Source: Alphaproteobacteria bacterium 46_93_T64
GTDB lineage: Bacteria > Pseudomonadota > Alphaproteobacteria > Sneathiellales > Sneathiellaceae
Direction: 5' to 3'
DNA length: 64,000 nt
NCBI GenBank assembly: GCA_002163135.1
Contig: MAAN01000036.1
Span: forward strand, 1-64,000
This document shows positions 52,101 through 62,121 of this stretch, in pieces. The translations under genes were made by a program, and so were the position numbers. The first letter of the stretch is position 1. Each line of letters begins with the position of its first letter. A model generated the notes under the pieces. The model saw only the letters and a program-made list of their open reading frames with translations. It was not told where the DNA came from and ran no database searches.

Positions 52101-53872
52101 CAGTGATTATTTCTCGGTTTTGCCTCACGCACATTTTGATAGGCTGTGGCAAGTTCCATACACCCACCGCTGGAAAGTGGTCCAACGGTTGATCGGTAGA
52201 TTTCTTGCCAAGGCGTTTGGCTTTCAGGTGTTTTATCAACGAGCGTTTTTGCTCTGCTTGCCAGTTCATCATCAGATACCAGCATATCTACGGACTTTTT
52301 GTTCAAATCCACTCGAATAATGTCACCCGTTTGTAGAAGTGCCAAACCTTTACCTTCTGATGCTTCTGGAGATCCGTTCAGGATGGAGGGACTTCCAGAT
52401 GTGCCACTCTGACGACCATCACCAATGGTTGGTAACGACGTTATTCCACGCTTAAGCAGAGCATCAGATGGCTGCATGTTAACAACTTCAGCTGATCCCG
52501 GCCAACCGATTGGACCTGTGTAACGGATAACCAGAATTGAATTTTCGTCCATTTCCAAATCAGCATCATTAACGCGTGCGTGATAATCTTCGGATCCTTC
52601 GAATACAATCGCACGGCCTTCAAACGCATTTAGATCATCAGAGTTGTCCAGGAAGCGCGTTTGAAAATCGTCATCAATGGCTGCTGTTTTCATAATTGAT
52701 GCATCAAACAGGTTGCCTTTCATAACAAGGAAACCTGCTTTGGCCTTCATCGGGTCATTAAAAGGTTTTACCAGCCTTCTATCAACTGTTTCCCGCGCGT
52801 TATCCGCAATGGTCGTACCGGCCACAGTCATACAGTCCCCGTGCAAACGACCTGCCTGCAAAAGTTCATGCATGACAGCTGGAACGCCGCCTGCTCGGTG
52901 AAATGCTTCCCCAAGATACTCACCTGCTGGCTGCATATTTACGAGAAGCGGAATATCATATCCGTGCGTTTCCCAGTCATCGATACCTACATCTACGCCG
53001 ACATGACGGGCAATCGCGTTGATATGGACTTGCGCATTCGTCGAACCACCCAATGCCGTATTCATTGCAATGGCATTTTCAAATGCTTTACGGGTCATGA
53101 TTGTTGACGGTTTGACATCATCCCATACCAATTGAACACAGCGTTTGCCCGTGTGATAGGCAACAGCAGCACGTTCGCGATAGGGTGCCGGAATTGTTGC
53201 ACTTCCCGGAAGGGACATCCCGAGTGTTTCAGCAAGAGAGTTCATAGTCGTTGCAGTACCCATTGTATTGCAATGTCCGGTACTTGGTACTTGCGCAACC
53301 GCCAAATCGATATAGCCCTCATCATCGAGGTCGCCAACAGCGTATTGTTTACGAGCTTCCCAATGGGTTGTACCTGATCCCGCCAATTTTTGTTTCCAGT
53401 ATGAATCCAGCATCGGACCACCTGATAAAACCATTGCAGGAATATCCATTGTCGCTGCTGCCATTAAGCATGCAGGTGTCGTCTTGTCGCAGCCTGTTGT
53501 CAATACAACGCCGTCAAACGGATAACCGTGCAAAATTTCAACCAATCCCATATAGGCGAGATTTCGATCAAGTGCAGCCGTTGGTCGGCGGCCTGTTTCC
53601 TGAATTGGATGAACAGGGAATACAACCGGAATACCACCAGCATCCCGAATGCCGTCCCTGATCCTTGTTGCCAATTGAAGATGAATATAATTACACGGAG
53701 AAAGTTCACTTCCGGTTTGCGCGATACCAATGATTGGTCGGCCCGAGCGCAACTCCTCTGGTGTTAATCCGAAATTGAAATAACGCTCCAAATACATGGC
53801 CGTCATCCCCATATCATCAGGATCATTGAACCACCACTGGCTACGTAATTTGGTATCTGGTTTTGACGTCAT
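52100..53872 (-). CDS. IlvD/Edd family sugar-acid dehydratase (xylonate/arabonate/gluconate type)
   Basis: A 590-residue iron-sulfur dehydratase. Cys residues in T-T-G-C-D-K-T-T-P and G-H-C-N-T-M-G hold the cluster, and G-S-T-N-A-Q-V-H-I-N is typical of the L-arabonate/D-xylonate subgroup. It removes water from aldonic acids to give 2-keto-3-deoxy acids. With the kinase and aldolase it can serve a semi-phosphorylated hexonate route. With the FAH-type dehydratase across the divergent promoter it can serve Weimberg pentose oxidation. I start at the ATG at 53872, since the frame upstream lacks family likeness. Confidence 0.9.
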   Translation of the reverse strand: MTSKPDTKLRSQWWFNDPDDMGMTAMYLERYFNFGLTPEELRSGRPIIGIAQTGSELSPCNYIHLQLATRIRDGIRDAGGIPVVFPVHPIQETGRRPTAALDRNLAYMGLVEILHGYPFDGVVLTTGCDKTTPACLMAAATMDIPAMVLSGGPMLDSYWKQKLAGSGTTHWEARKQYAVGDLDDEGYIDLAVAQVPSTGHCNTMGTATTMNSLAETLGMSLPGSATIPAPYRERAAVAYHTGKRCVQLVWDDVKPSTIMTRKAFENAIAMNTALGGSTNAQVHINAIARHVGVDVGIDDWETHGYDIPLLVNMQPAGEYLGEAFHRAGGVPAVMHELLQAGRLHGDCMTVAGTTIADNARETVDRRLVKPFNDPMKAKAGFLVMKGNLFDASIMKTAAIDDDFQTRFLDNSDDLNAFEGRAIVFEGSEDYHARVNDADLEMDENSILVIRYTGPIGWPGSAEVVNMQPSDALLKRGITSLPTIGDGRQSGTSGSPSILNGSPEASEGKGLALLQTGDIIRVDLNKKSVDMLVSDDELASRAKTLVDKTPESQTPWQEIYRSTVGPLSSGGCMELATAYQNVREAKPRNNH

Positions 53873-53929
53873 AGCTCTTCTCCCTATTTTTTCTATCATC
53901 CTCAAAAGCATTAAGCGGGTTACTGATCG

Positions 53930-55159
53930 TTACCCTGTAGCCTTTGCTGAAGTGTTTTGTTTTTCTTCCGGTTCCGCGTAGATGTGCTGTAAGGTGAGCG
54001 CCGCAGCACCGCGTGCCCAAACCTCATCGCCCCAAACATGCGTTACAAATTCAGTTTCGTTTTCGTCGCCTGAAAGTTTCAAACGTCTTGCTTCTTCAAT
54101 CGCGGGCTTTGTCAAAATGTCGCCAGCCCGCATGCCATCACCGGTAAAAATAACCGCTTGCGGATTAAGGATCGCAATCATGTTTGCAACGGCTTGCCCC
54201 AATCGTTTACCAGCCTCAGCGAAAACGCTAGATAGATGAACATCACCATCTCGCGCTTGTTCTGTAATCTTTGTGATTGTATCGTGATAGGCTTTCGGGT
54301 TTTCATTATAGGCTTGAAGCGAGAACTCTACGTCGGCCTCTCGTAATATTGCATAATCACTTGCGTAAGCTTCGACACACCCTAGCTGTCCACATCGACA
54401 AGGTTTTCCATCAATCTCAACCTTGGAGTGACCAAGCTCTGGTCCGATGCCATTTGTCCCCCGATACAAATCATCATCAACAACAAGTCCCATTCCGATA
54501 CCATGCTCAACAGTTACGACTGCGAAACAGGAGAGGTCTTTCCCCTCTCCAAACCAGTGTTCAGCCAATGTTATAAGATTGGCATCGTTCTCAATGAAAA
54601 CTCTAACTCCTAAACGTTCCTGTAAAAGTTGAGCGACTGGAATATCTCTCTCAGTGAAAATTGGACTCCAATGACACATGCCCGTTTCATGACTGACATA
54701 ACCTGGTATTCCAATACAAACGCCTGAAATTTTCTCTTGCTTGATCTCAGCTTTCTTCAAGCAGCGTTGAACACCGATTTCGACAATATCCAGCGTTACT
54801 TCATAATTCTGATTTCCTCTAAAGGGGAGATGCATTGTATGCACTACGTCCCCCTTAAAGTTAGTTACAGAAAAACTCATTTGATGGAGGGATAATTTGA
54901 TACCCAAGACAAAACCGGCCTCAGAATTAATATCCAGCATCTTACGAGGTCGCCCTCTTCCGCCTTCATTACTGTCAATTGAGGGCGTTTCGATTATCAG
55001 ATGGTTGTCTAGCAAGCTCTGAGTTATCCCAGTCACAGTAGCGCGACTGAAATCGGTCAAAGTGGCTAGCTCCACGCGACTTATGTTCGGATGTCGCCTG
55101 ATCGTATCTAAGACACGATAACGACTGCTTGTCGGTTTTTTAGCCAATTGTGCACTCAC
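53930..55159 (-). CDS. ROK family transcriptional repressor (XylR-like)
   Basis: A 409-residue regulator. The N-terminal winged helix-turn-helix is seen in I-S-R-V-E-L-A-T-L-T-D-F-S-R-A-T-V-T-G. The ROK sugar-binding domain follows, with I-E-N-D-A-N, G-I-G-P-E-L-G-H and the zinc motif C-R-C-G-Q-L-G-C. It probably senses xylose or a product and controls the sugar genes on both sides. I start at the GTG at 55159; a GTG 30 codons earlier would give an AT-rich leader of Leu/Ile/Lys and run over an 11-base inverted repeat. It is the first gene of the minus-strand operon. Confidence 0.88.
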   Translation of the reverse strand: MSAQLAKKPTSSRYRVLDTIRRHPNISRVELATLTDFSRATVTGITQSLLDNHLIIETPSIDSNEGGRGRPRKMLDINSEAGFVLGIKLSLHQMSFSVTNFKGDVVHTMHLPFRGNQNYEVTLDIVEIGVQRCLKKAEIKQEKISGVCIGIPGYVSHETGMCHWSPIFTERDIPVAQLLQERLGVRVFIENDANLITLAEHWFGEGKDLSCFAVVTVEHGIGMGLVVDDDLYRGTNGIGPELGHSKVEIDGKPCRCGQLGCVEAYASDYAILREADVEFSLQAYNENPKAYHDTITKITEQARDGDVHLSSVFAEAGKRLGQAVANMIAILNPQAVIFTGDGMRAGDILTKPAIEEARRLKLSGDENETEFVTHVWGDEVWARGAAALTLQHIYAEPEEKQNTSAKATG

Positions 55160-55192
55160 GAATATTCCGGTTTCTTTAAATAATTTACCTAA

Positions 55193-55227
55193 TGAAATTA
55201 ATTTTACAAGAAGTTTAATTAATTTCA
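55193..55227. repeat. 11-base inverted repeat upstream of the ROK gene
   Basis: TGAAATTAATT (55193-55203) and AATTAATTTCA (55217-55227) form perfect 11-base arms with a 13-base spacer. It lies 34 bases before the chosen GTG start, in the leader of the ROK gene. It is related to, but does not match, the 23-base operator at 55353. It could be an autoregulatory site or an mRNA hairpin. Confidence 0.5.
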
Positions 55228-55352
55228 GTTTTTCGATTATCTCAAACACTCACGTTAATACATTGTATTTAAACGATAATATAACCATAAACAACACACT
55301 CCAAAAATTCTAAATACGAATGGTGTTGACAGAACAGGACGCAGATTTCATA

Positions 55353-55375
55353 TTTAATTCAGTATAAAAATTAAA
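55353..55375. promoter_or_regulatory. putative ROK/XylR operator, TTTAATT-N9-AATTAAA
   Basis: A 23-base palindrome with the core TTTAATT and AATTAAA around a 9-base spacer. The symmetry extends to 11-base arms (CATATTTAATT at 55349-55359, AATTAAATATG at 55369-55379). The same core recurs at 63214 and, with one change per arm, at 63319. It lies between the divergent ROK repressor and lactonase genes, just before the lactonase, as expected of a repressor site. Confidence 0.7.
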
Positions 55376-55438
55376 TATGGACTGGCTGTGCAACTTATAG
55401 GTCAGCCTAGTAATTCCGATGGCAAGGTAGAGACTGAA

Positions 55439-56344
55439 ATGACAACAACCGTAACAGCAAGTGAGCCAAAGCTAGTTTGGCCAGGCGGCGCCATTCTCGG
55501 AGAAGGTCCTGTATGGGTAGAACGCGAAAGTGCTCTTTATTGGGTTGATATCAAAGGATGCAAAATTCATCGGTTAGATCCAGTCGCTAAAACCAAAAAC
55601 ACTTGGGAGACAGACACTCCCATTGGCGCACTTCATCCAGCGTCAGACGGAAACTTTATTGGGGCATTTAAAAACGGGATACATCGTACCTCACTTGATG
55701 TGAACTCAAACACTCCAAATCTCAGATTACTTGTAGATCCTGAACCAACCCAAACCAACAACCGTTTTAACGATGCTAAAGTAGGTCCTGACGGGGCATT
55801 CTGGGCGGGCACAATGGACGATTTGGAAACTGATCCAACAGGTCGACTATATCGAATAACTAAAGATGGCTTCAGCATAATTGATGACAATTATGTAATT
55901 ACAAATGGCCCGGCTTTTAGCCCAGATGGAAAAACTCTTTATCACACCGATACGCTTAAACGCACTATTTATGCCTTTGATTTAGATACTAGTGGCAATG
56001 TTAGTAACAAACGGACATTCATAAATATTCCAGAAGAGAACGGGCACCCCGATGGTATGACGATAGACGACGAAGGTTGTTTATGGATCTGTCATTGGGG
56101 AGGTTGGCGTATTGCACGCTATTCCCCAGCAGGCGAAGAGCTCATGCATATCAAAATGCCGGTAGCAAACATCACCAGCTGCGTGTTTGGCGGCGCGGAC
56201 CTGAAAACCTTATATGCAACAACAGCCTCCAAGGGGTTAAGCGATACTGATAAAGCGGCTCAACCAAACGCAGGAGGTGTTTTCGCCATTGAACTTAACA
56301 TCTCCGGTCCGACCACTCAATATTATGATGGAAGCTTTAAATGA
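55439..56344 (+). CDS. SMP-30/gluconolactonase family sugar lactonase
   Basis: A 301-residue six-blade beta-propeller lactonase. The blocks L-G-E-G-P-V-W-V-E, W-V-D-I-K-G, R-F-N-D-A-K-V-G-P-D-G and P-D-G-M-T-I-D-D-E-G-C-L-W hold the metal ligands (Glu, Asn, Asp). In this cluster it should open xylonolactone (or arabino-/galactonolactone) made by the sugar dehydrogenase. I use the ATG at 55439; a GTG 17 codons upstream is open but not family-like. The stop overlaps the next start by four bases. Confidence 0.9.
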   Translation: MTTTVTASEPKLVWPGGAILGEGPVWVERESALYWVDIKGCKIHRLDPVAKTKNTWETDTPIGALHPASDGNFIGAFKNGIHRTSLDVNSNTPNLRLLVDPEPTQTNNRFNDAKVGPDGAFWAGTMDDLETDPTGRLYRITKDGFSIIDDNYVITNGPAFSPDGKTLYHTDTLKRTIYAFDLDTSGNVSNKRTFINIPEENGHPDGMTIDDEGCLWICHWGGWRIARYSPAGEELMHIKMPVANITSCVFGGADLKTLYATTASKGLSDTDKAAQPNAGGVFAIELNISGPTTQYYDGSFK

Positions 56345-57540
56345 TGGACACGAACCTCACTTCTGAAAATATACTCGAAACAATTTTGCCCAAAGATGCC
56401 GACGAAGCTATACTAATTGGTAGAGTCTGGATTGAAAACGGCGCTAATTCAGGACCAAGAGTTGTTCGCGTTTGCACTGATGGGGTTTACGACCTAACCG
56501 ATCTTGAACCGACGTGCTCTGAACTCATGAAATTGGAGAATGTGGCGTCACTCGTTCGGGAGTTTGGCAAGAATAAACGTATTGAAGATACTCAGACGAT
56601 CCTTGCAAACACGTTTTCGAACACCTCTCATCGTTTTCTTTCTCCCATTGATCTGCAAGCGGTTAAGGCTTGTGGTGTGACTTTTGCTAAAAGCATGCTT
56701 GAACGGGTAATCGAAGAACGCGCCGGCGGCGATCCACAAAAAGCGATGGAAATTCGGGCTTCCTTATCTGACACAATTGGTCAAGACATTGGACAGATAA
56801 AACCGGGCTCAAACACTGCCAACAAACTTAAAGTTGCATTGCAGGAAAAAGGATATTGGTCTCAATATCTGGAAGTCGGAATTGGACCCGATGCGGAAGT
56901 CTTTACAAAGGCTCCCGTTCTATCGTCTGTTGGGATTGGCGCGGATGTAGGCATTCACCCCGGATCAAGTTGGAACAATCCTGAACCCGAAGCGATAGTA
57001 ATTGTAAACTCAGACGGCACAATTGTCGGTGCCACCCTTGGCAACGATGTAAATTTACGAGATTTCGAAGGTCGTAGTGCGCTTTTGTTAGGTAAAGCAA
57101 AAGACAATAACGCATCCGCTGCTATTGGCCCATTTATTCGCCTATTCGATGAAAAATTCACACTTGCGGACCTTGAACAAGAAGTCATTAATTTATCCGT
57201 AAAAGGGGAAGACGGATTTGAACTTAACGACTTCAGTTCCATGAGCGAAATTAGCCGTAGCCCTAGTGATTTGGTCTCACAAACCATAAACCGTAATCAC
57301 CAATATCCAGATGGTATTGCGCTTTATATGGGGACAATGTTTGCGCCAACCAAAGACCGGGGGGAGCCCGGATCAGGTTTCACACACGCACCAGGCGATC
57401 AAGTCACAATCTCATCAGATCGACTTGGTGCATTGGTAAATAAAGTAACTTACAGCAACAAAGCAGCCGAATGGAAATTTGGCATATTTGATCTATACCG
57501 CAATTTGGCAGAACGCGGACTTCTGACAGGAAAAGGATAA
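56341..57540 (+). CDS. FAH-family 2-keto-3-deoxy-pentonate dehydratase (XylX-like)
   Basis: A 399-residue fumarylacetoacetate-hydrolase-family protein, the length of XylX-type KDX/KDA dehydratases. It has V-G-I-G-P-D-A-E-V-F-T-K-A-P, G-N-D-V-N-L-R-D-F-E-G and H-P-G-S-S-W-N-N-P-E-P-E, where acidic residues bind magnesium. It converts 2-keto-3-deoxy-D-xylonate to alpha-ketoglutarate semialdehyde. It lies between the lactonase gene (ATGA overlap) and the semialdehyde dehydrogenase gene (four-base gap), which fixes its role as a Weimberg step. Confidence 0.88.
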   Translation: MMDTNLTSENILETILPKDADEAILIGRVWIENGANSGPRVVRVCTDGVYDLTDLEPTCSELMKLENVASLVREFGKNKRIEDTQTILANTFSNTSHRFLSPIDLQAVKACGVTFAKSMLERVIEERAGGDPQKAMEIRASLSDTIGQDIGQIKPGSNTANKLKVALQEKGYWSQYLEVGIGPDAEVFTKAPVLSSVGIGADVGIHPGSSWNNPEPEAIVIVNSDGTIVGATLGNDVNLRDFEGRSALLLGKAKDNNASAAIGPFIRLFDEKFTLADLEQEVINLSVKGEDGFELNDFSSMSEISRSPSDLVSQTINRNHQYPDGIALYMGTMFAPTKDRGEPGSGFTHAPGDQVTISSDRLGALVNKVTYSNKAAEWKFGIFDLYRNLAERGLLTGKG

Positions 57541-57544
57541 TAAC

Positions 57545-59050
57545 ATGAATGGACATCATTTAATTGCGGGCAAATGGATTGCAGGAGAGGCATCATTCAA
57601 TTCAACACCTGCACACGGCCCCTCTCGTGAATTTTCAGTCGGCACACCTGAACTTGTTGATCAAGCCGTGCAAGCTGCAGAAAACGCATTTTGGGAATTC
57701 AGTGCGTTATCAACAGAAAAACGTGCCGAACTACTTGATAAAATTGCTGATGAAATTGACGCCCGTGGCGACGCAATAACAGAAATCGCCACTCAGGAAT
57801 CCGGGCTGCCTAAAGCTCGTATTATTGGAGAACGCGGACGGACAGTGGGCCAGCTTCGCCTGTTTGCAGCTCATATCAAACAAGGGGATTATCTTGATCT
57901 CCGCCGCGACGAAGCCCTACCTGACCGCGCACCTCTTCCCCGTCCTGAAATGCATTTAGTCCAGCGTCCGATTGGGCCTGTTGCTGTGTTTGGAGCATCG
58001 AACTTCCCACTAGCCTTTTCTGTTGCAGGCGGCGATACAGCGTCAGCATTGGCAGCAGGTTGCCCAGTTGTTGTAAAAGGGCATTCTGCTCATCCAGGAA
58101 CAAGTGAAATTGTTGCAGAAGCCATTGATGCGGCACTTACGGCGCTTAACCTACATCCGGGAATCTTCTCGCTTGTACAGGGCGGTAATGCACGGCAGGT
58201 TGGAACGTCATTAGTACAACATCCGTTAATCAAAGCTGTTGGTTTTACAGGATCACTGGGCGGCGGACGCGCATTGTTTGATTTATGCGCTTCCAGACCA
58301 GATCCCATCCCGTTCTTCGGTGAACTTGGGTCAATCAATCCTGTTTTTCTCCTGCCACAAGCAGCTTCAAACAGAGCGGCCGATATCGGCATTGGCTGGG
58401 CAAACTCTCTCACTATGGGGGCTGGCCAATTTTGCACAAACCCCGGCGTCATTTTAGTATTAGATAATAAAGACGCCGCAACATTCGCACAATCAGCCGC
58501 AAGCACGCTTTCTGATATTGGTCCGCAAACCATGCTTACAGATGGCATTTCCGATGCCTATAAACGTGGTGTTGAAGGCATACGTTCCATCAAAAATGTT
58601 GAAGAAACTTATGGAACGAACTCATCCGACAGAGAGGCGACACCAAATTTGTTTGTGACCGATGGTGATACATGGATGGCTAACAAGGCACTTAACGAAG
58701 AAGTGTTTGGACCATTAGGTATCATTGTGAAAGTAAAAGACTTTGACCAGATGCTAGAAATTGCACATGATCTAGAAGGACAGTTAACATGTACATTGCA
58801 AATGGATGCAAGCGACACTTCTGACGCCCAGAAGTTGCTTCCTATACTGGAGCGCAAAGCCGGAAGAATTTTGGCCAACGGTTTCCCCACAGGTGTAGAA
58901 GTGTGTGATACTATGGTTCATGGAGGCCCTTATCCGGCCAGCACGAATTTTGGGGCAACTTCTGTGGGAACCATGGCAATCCGCCGTTTCCTACGCCCTG
59001 TTTGTTATCAAAATATTCCGACGGAGTTGTTGCTGTCAGATCTTAACTGA
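57545..59050 (+). CDS. alpha-ketoglutarate semialdehyde (2,5-dioxovalerate) dehydrogenase
   Basis: A 501-residue NAD(P)-dependent aldehyde dehydrogenase. The cofactor block is V-F-G-A-S-N-F-P-L-A-F, the active-site Glu is in F-F-G-E-L-G-S-I-N-P, and the nucleophile Cys is in G-A-G-Q-F-C-T-N-P-G. Q-F-C-T-N-P-G is typical of KGSADH. It makes 2-ketoglutarate, the end of the Weimberg path. Its last eight bases overlap the convergent epimerase gene. Confidence 0.92.
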   Translation: MNGHHLIAGKWIAGEASFNSTPAHGPSREFSVGTPELVDQAVQAAENAFWEFSALSTEKRAELLDKIADEIDARGDAITEIATQESGLPKARIIGERGRTVGQLRLFAAHIKQGDYLDLRRDEALPDRAPLPRPEMHLVQRPIGPVAVFGASNFPLAFSVAGGDTASALAAGCPVVVKGHSAHPGTSEIVAEAIDAALTALNLHPGIFSLVQGGNARQVGTSLVQHPLIKAVGFTGSLGGGRALFDLCASRPDPIPFFGELGSINPVFLLPQAASNRAADIGIGWANSLTMGAGQFCTNPGVILVLDNKDAATFAQSAASTLSDIGPQTMLTDGISDAYKRGVEGIRSIKNVEETYGTNSSDREATPNLFVTDGDTWMANKALNEEVFGPLGIIVKVKDFDQMLEIAHDLEGQLTCTLQMDASDTSDAQKLLPILERKAGRILANGFPTGVEVCDTMVHGGPYPASTNFGATSVGTMAIRRFLRPVCYQNIPTELLLSDLN

Positions 59051-59924
59051 TCGGGGTTATCTGCATCCAAACCGACCAGCTTTCGCTGTCTCTCAAAACA
59101 CGCATGCCGCTGTCTTTCAGCGGCATGCCGTTTTCTGACAGATTAAAAGCATTTGTGATATGAGACACTGGCTCTACACAAAAGAAATCTTCTCCCGTTG
59201 GCGCATATACTACCAACCGATCTAAATCTTCACTGGCAGATAGGTCCACACTTTTTTTATTATCTGGCCAGCTTATGCGCGCACTACCTTGCCAAGGTTC
59301 AAATAAATTATCACAGGATAAAGTATCTACATTCCTGCCATTACCAAAATTCCAATTATCTGGCGTTGAAATTTTCTCGATCGGTAGACACGTATCATCA
59401 TTTACCCATACTTCTTCCGCATTTGTGGTCAAAACAGCATTCCCATGCCGTGGAAAATATGGATGCATGCCAAGACCTATAGGCATAGAAGTTCCCGATA
59501 TATTTTTAAGTTCAATTTTGTGGACCAAAGCCGATCCTGACAACGTAAATGTCTGACGGGCCAAAAATGCAAACGGCCAATCATCGCCCGAATAGGGCAA
59601 TTCCAGTATGACTTCATTTTCAGTTTGTGCCGTAACGTGCCAAAGAGACTGCCAACCGACCCCATGAATACTGTGGGGATGCTCTCCAAAATTTAGAGGT
59701 AGCTGGTGCGTCTCTCCCTGGAAGTGAAGTGCACCGTTCTCAATTCGGTTGGAATATGGAACAAGCGCAAAGGAGGATGCCATTAGGGGGTCAACTGCGT
59801 GATTATTTTGTAGAGGTCTCAGAATATCAAATCCATCAGACAAGCTGTAGGCGCAAATACAGCCCCCATAAAGAGCTATTTTCGCAATCGCCTCTGTTGT
59901 TCTAATGGTTAGAAAATCATCCAT
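59043..59924 (-). CDS. aldose 1-epimerase (mutarotase) family protein
   Basis: A 293-residue beta-sandwich mutarotase. The catalytic His lie in G-E-H-P-H-S-I-H-G and L-G-M-H-P-Y-F-P, and the Glu in F-C-V-E-P-V-S-H. It interconverts sugar anomers so that the dehydrogenase or importer gets the right form. It is the last gene of the minus-strand unit with xylF-xylH-xylG, 20 bases after the ATPase gene. Confidence 0.9.
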   Translation of the reverse strand: MDDFLTIRTTEAIAKIALYGGCICAYSLSDGFDILRPLQNNHAVDPLMASSFALVPYSNRIENGALHFQGETHQLPLNFGEHPHSIHGVGWQSLWHVTAQTENEVILELPYSGDDWPFAFLARQTFTLSGSALVHKIELKNISGTSMPIGLGMHPYFPRHGNAVLTTNAEEVWVNDDTCLPIEKISTPDNWNFGNGRNVDTLSCDNLFEPWQGSARISWPDNKKSVDLSASEDLDRLVVYAPTGEDFFCVEPVSHITNAFNLSENGMPLKDSGMRVLRDSESWSVWMQITPIS

Positions 59925-59944
59925 CTATTCCCGCATCCCTTTGC

Positions 59945-60703
59945 CTAAGAAGGTTCTTTCGTAGGATTTTTGCCGAGAATAATCATAGCAAGAATATCAT
60001 CGTCAGTGACATCTTCCACACGTTCTGTCCCGACCAATTTACCGTTTTTCATAACACTAACTCGATCACATAAATCCATAACATCCTGGATATCGTGTGA
60101 GATCAGAAAGATCCCGATACCGTCTGCTTTCAATTTTTGGATCAGTTCAGCAACCATTTGTGTTTCTTGCGGCCCTAGTGCTGCTGTGGGTTCATCCATA
60201 ATGAGGATCTTGGCGTTGAAATATACCGCCCTTGCAATCGCAACAGATTGCCGTTGCCCCCCGGACAGTGCGGACACTGGAGCCGAGAATTTTTGAAAAT
60301 TCGGATTAAGGCGGCTCATAATTTTTCGAGTTTCAGCTTCCATTGCGTCATCATCAACGAAACCCATGGGCGTAAGTAATTCTCGGCCCAAAAAAAGATT
60401 ACTTCCTGCATCCAAATTATCGGCAAGCGCCAATGTTTGGTATATAGTTTCGATATTGTAACTGCGAGCATCACGCGGATTATTAATTTCTGCGACCTCA
60501 CCACTGACCAATATCTCTCCGCCATCGGATTGATACGCCCCTGACAACATTTTAATCAATGTTGATTTTCCAGCCCCATTATGACCGAGTAATCCAACCA
60601 CTTCACCCGCATTCAAATCTATTGAAACATGATCGACAGCTTTAATACCGCCAAAGGCGAGCTGCATATCTCGCATTTCTACGAGGGGAGTTTGATTTTC
60701 CAT
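59945..60703 (-). CDS. xylG: sugar ABC transporter ATP-binding protein (XylG-like)
   Basis: A 252-residue ATPase with one nucleotide-binding domain: Walker [10 protein letters not shown], signature [12 protein letters not shown], Walker B I-L-I-M-D-E-P-T. Many carbohydrate importers of this type (CUT2) have two fused domains of about 500 residues; this single-domain form is the one seen in many alphaproteobacterial xylose systems. The ATG at 60703 has GAGGAGA before it; an ATG five codons earlier overlaps xylH. Confidence 0.9.
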   Translation of the reverse strand: MENQTPLVEMRDMQLAFGGIKAVDHVSIDLNAGEVVGLLGHNGAGKSTLIKMLSGAYQSDGGEILVSGEVAEINNPRDARSYNIETIYQTLALADNLDAGSNLFLGRELLTPMGFVDDDAMEAETRKIMSRLNPNFQKFSAPVSALSGGQRQSVAIARAVYFNAKILIMDEPTAALGPQETQMVAELIQKLKADGIGIFLISHDIQDVMDLCDRVSVMKNGKLVGTERVEDVTDDDILAMIILGKNPTKEPS

Positions 60704-60714
60704 TGTAATTCTCC

Positions 60715-62001
60715 TCAAAGACCTGCACGGCGGCGATAGACTATGTCAACGTAAACAGCCAACATGAGAACCACGCCGACGACAATTGACTGTAACGGCG
60801 CATCCACGCCAACCATGGCCATGCCAGATTGTAAGGACTGCATAATCAAGGCACCCAGAATAGCACCGTGGATTGTACCGAAACCGCCAGTTAGTGCCGT
60901 CCCGCCGATAACGGCCGCCGCAATAACACGAAGCTCATCCAAATTACCAAGATTGTTATCCGCAGATCCCAATCGCGCCGATGCGATAATTGCCGCGACA
61001 GCAGTAAGAGCTCCCATCAATGCGAAAATTTTTACGGTAAGCATTTTAGTATTTATGCCAGATAGTTCCGCAGCCTCCGGATTGCCACCCGTCGCAAACA
61101 CATATCTCCCAAATTTGGTACGCTTTGCTGTAAATGTCATAAAAAATGCGACTACCAGCAAAATTACCACAGGTATCGCGATGCCATATACAAGTGTACT
61201 TCCATCAGCAGGCACTTCCATACCCTTGCTCTCATAAATTCGTTTAGCTGCGCGTGCTGGAACGGGATACGCATTCATAAAAGCAGCATATCCGATAATT
61301 ACAGTACCAATAATTGCCGCTACGGAAATCTCTGCCCAAAATGGTTTCACCAAAAAGCCATGGGCTTTCTTTCGTTTACGGCTAAGGAACAGCAAACAAA
61401 GTGCAGCGATCGTCGCAAGGGCACCCAACACCCAGCTCATGGTCTCACCCAACGTGCCCTCGACGCCGCCGCCGAGTAATTTAAATACAGTATCAAGTGG
61501 TGCGACTGTCTGTCCGCTGGTTACCCACCATGCCCCCCCGCGCCAAACGAGAAATCCGCCAAGAGTTACAATAAATGCTGGAACAGTCAGATATCCAATC
61601 ACCCAACCTTGAAAACTTCCGATCGCGCCGCCCAGAACAATACCGAACACACATGTAATCATCCAGATTGACCAATGCCCGCCGCCGACTAAATCCGGCA
61701 AAAAATGAACTTGGAACGCGCCCATCATCATACCTATAAAGCCGAGTAACGATCCAACAGAAAGGTCAATATTGCGTGTCACAATAACAAACACCATACC
61801 CGTTGCCATCACGGCGACAGAGGCTGTTTGCACAGATAGATTGAATAAATTACGCGGTGTAATAAATCGTCCACCAGTAAAGAAATCAAACATGATCCAG
61901 AGCGCAAGAAGCGCGCCAATCATACCCAATAACCGTCCATCTATTCCCAAGGAAGAAATATAGCTTTGCCGGCTTTTGGTCATTTCCAAATCCTTCAGCA
62001 T
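60715..62001 (-). CDS. xylH: sugar ABC transporter permease (XylH-like)
   Basis: A 428-residue CUT2-family permease with about ten membrane segments. Blocks include [25 protein letters not shown] (N-terminal signature) and [15 protein letters not shown] near residue 300. It is longer than RbsC because of a loop at about 190-260, as in XylH. An ATG six codons later (61983) is an alternative start. Confidence 0.92.
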   Translation of the reverse strand: MLKDLEMTKSRQSYISSLGIDGRLLGMIGALLALWIMFDFFTGGRFITPRNLFNLSVQTASVAVMATGMVFVIVTRNIDLSVGSLLGFIGMMMGAFQVHFLPDLVGGGHWSIWMITCVFGIVLGGAIGSFQGWVIGYLTVPAFIVTLGGFLVWRGGAWWVTSGQTVAPLDTVFKLLGGGVEGTLGETMSWVLGALATIAALCLLFLSRKRKKAHGFLVKPFWAEISVAAIIGTVIIGYAAFMNAYPVPARAAKRIYESKGMEVPADGSTLVYGIAIPVVILLVVAFFMTFTAKRTKFGRYVFATGGNPEAAELSGINTKMLTVKIFALMGALTAVAAIIASARLGSADNNLGNLDELRVIAAAVIGGTALTGGFGTIHGAILGALIMQSLQSGMAMVGVDAPLQSIVVGVVLMLAVYVDIVYRRRAGL

Positions 62002-62084
62002 TATTGCAATGGGGAACTGTTACACGGACCTTAAGGCACGTAATAGTTCACGCAAACTACAATTATTTAAATATTAGATAAATG

Positions 62085-62113
62085 TGTCCTCGCTAGTTTA
62101 ACCAGCGAGGACA
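62085..62113. terminator. stem-loop between xylF and xylH
   Basis: A perfect 10-base stem (TGTCCTCGCT and AGCGAGGACA, 9-base loop) lies nine bases after the xylF stop (62122). Only a weak T-rich tail follows on the minus strand. In ABC operons such hairpins commonly protect the binding-protein mRNA and cut downstream readthrough, giving more binding protein than permease. Confidence 0.65.
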
Positions 62114-62121
62114 GGTAACGT

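Noticed and set aside
60764-61237. A 157-codon open frame antisense to the xylH permease gene
   Set aside because: It mirrors a strong membrane-protein coding region, has no family likeness and no spacing or ribosome site to support it.
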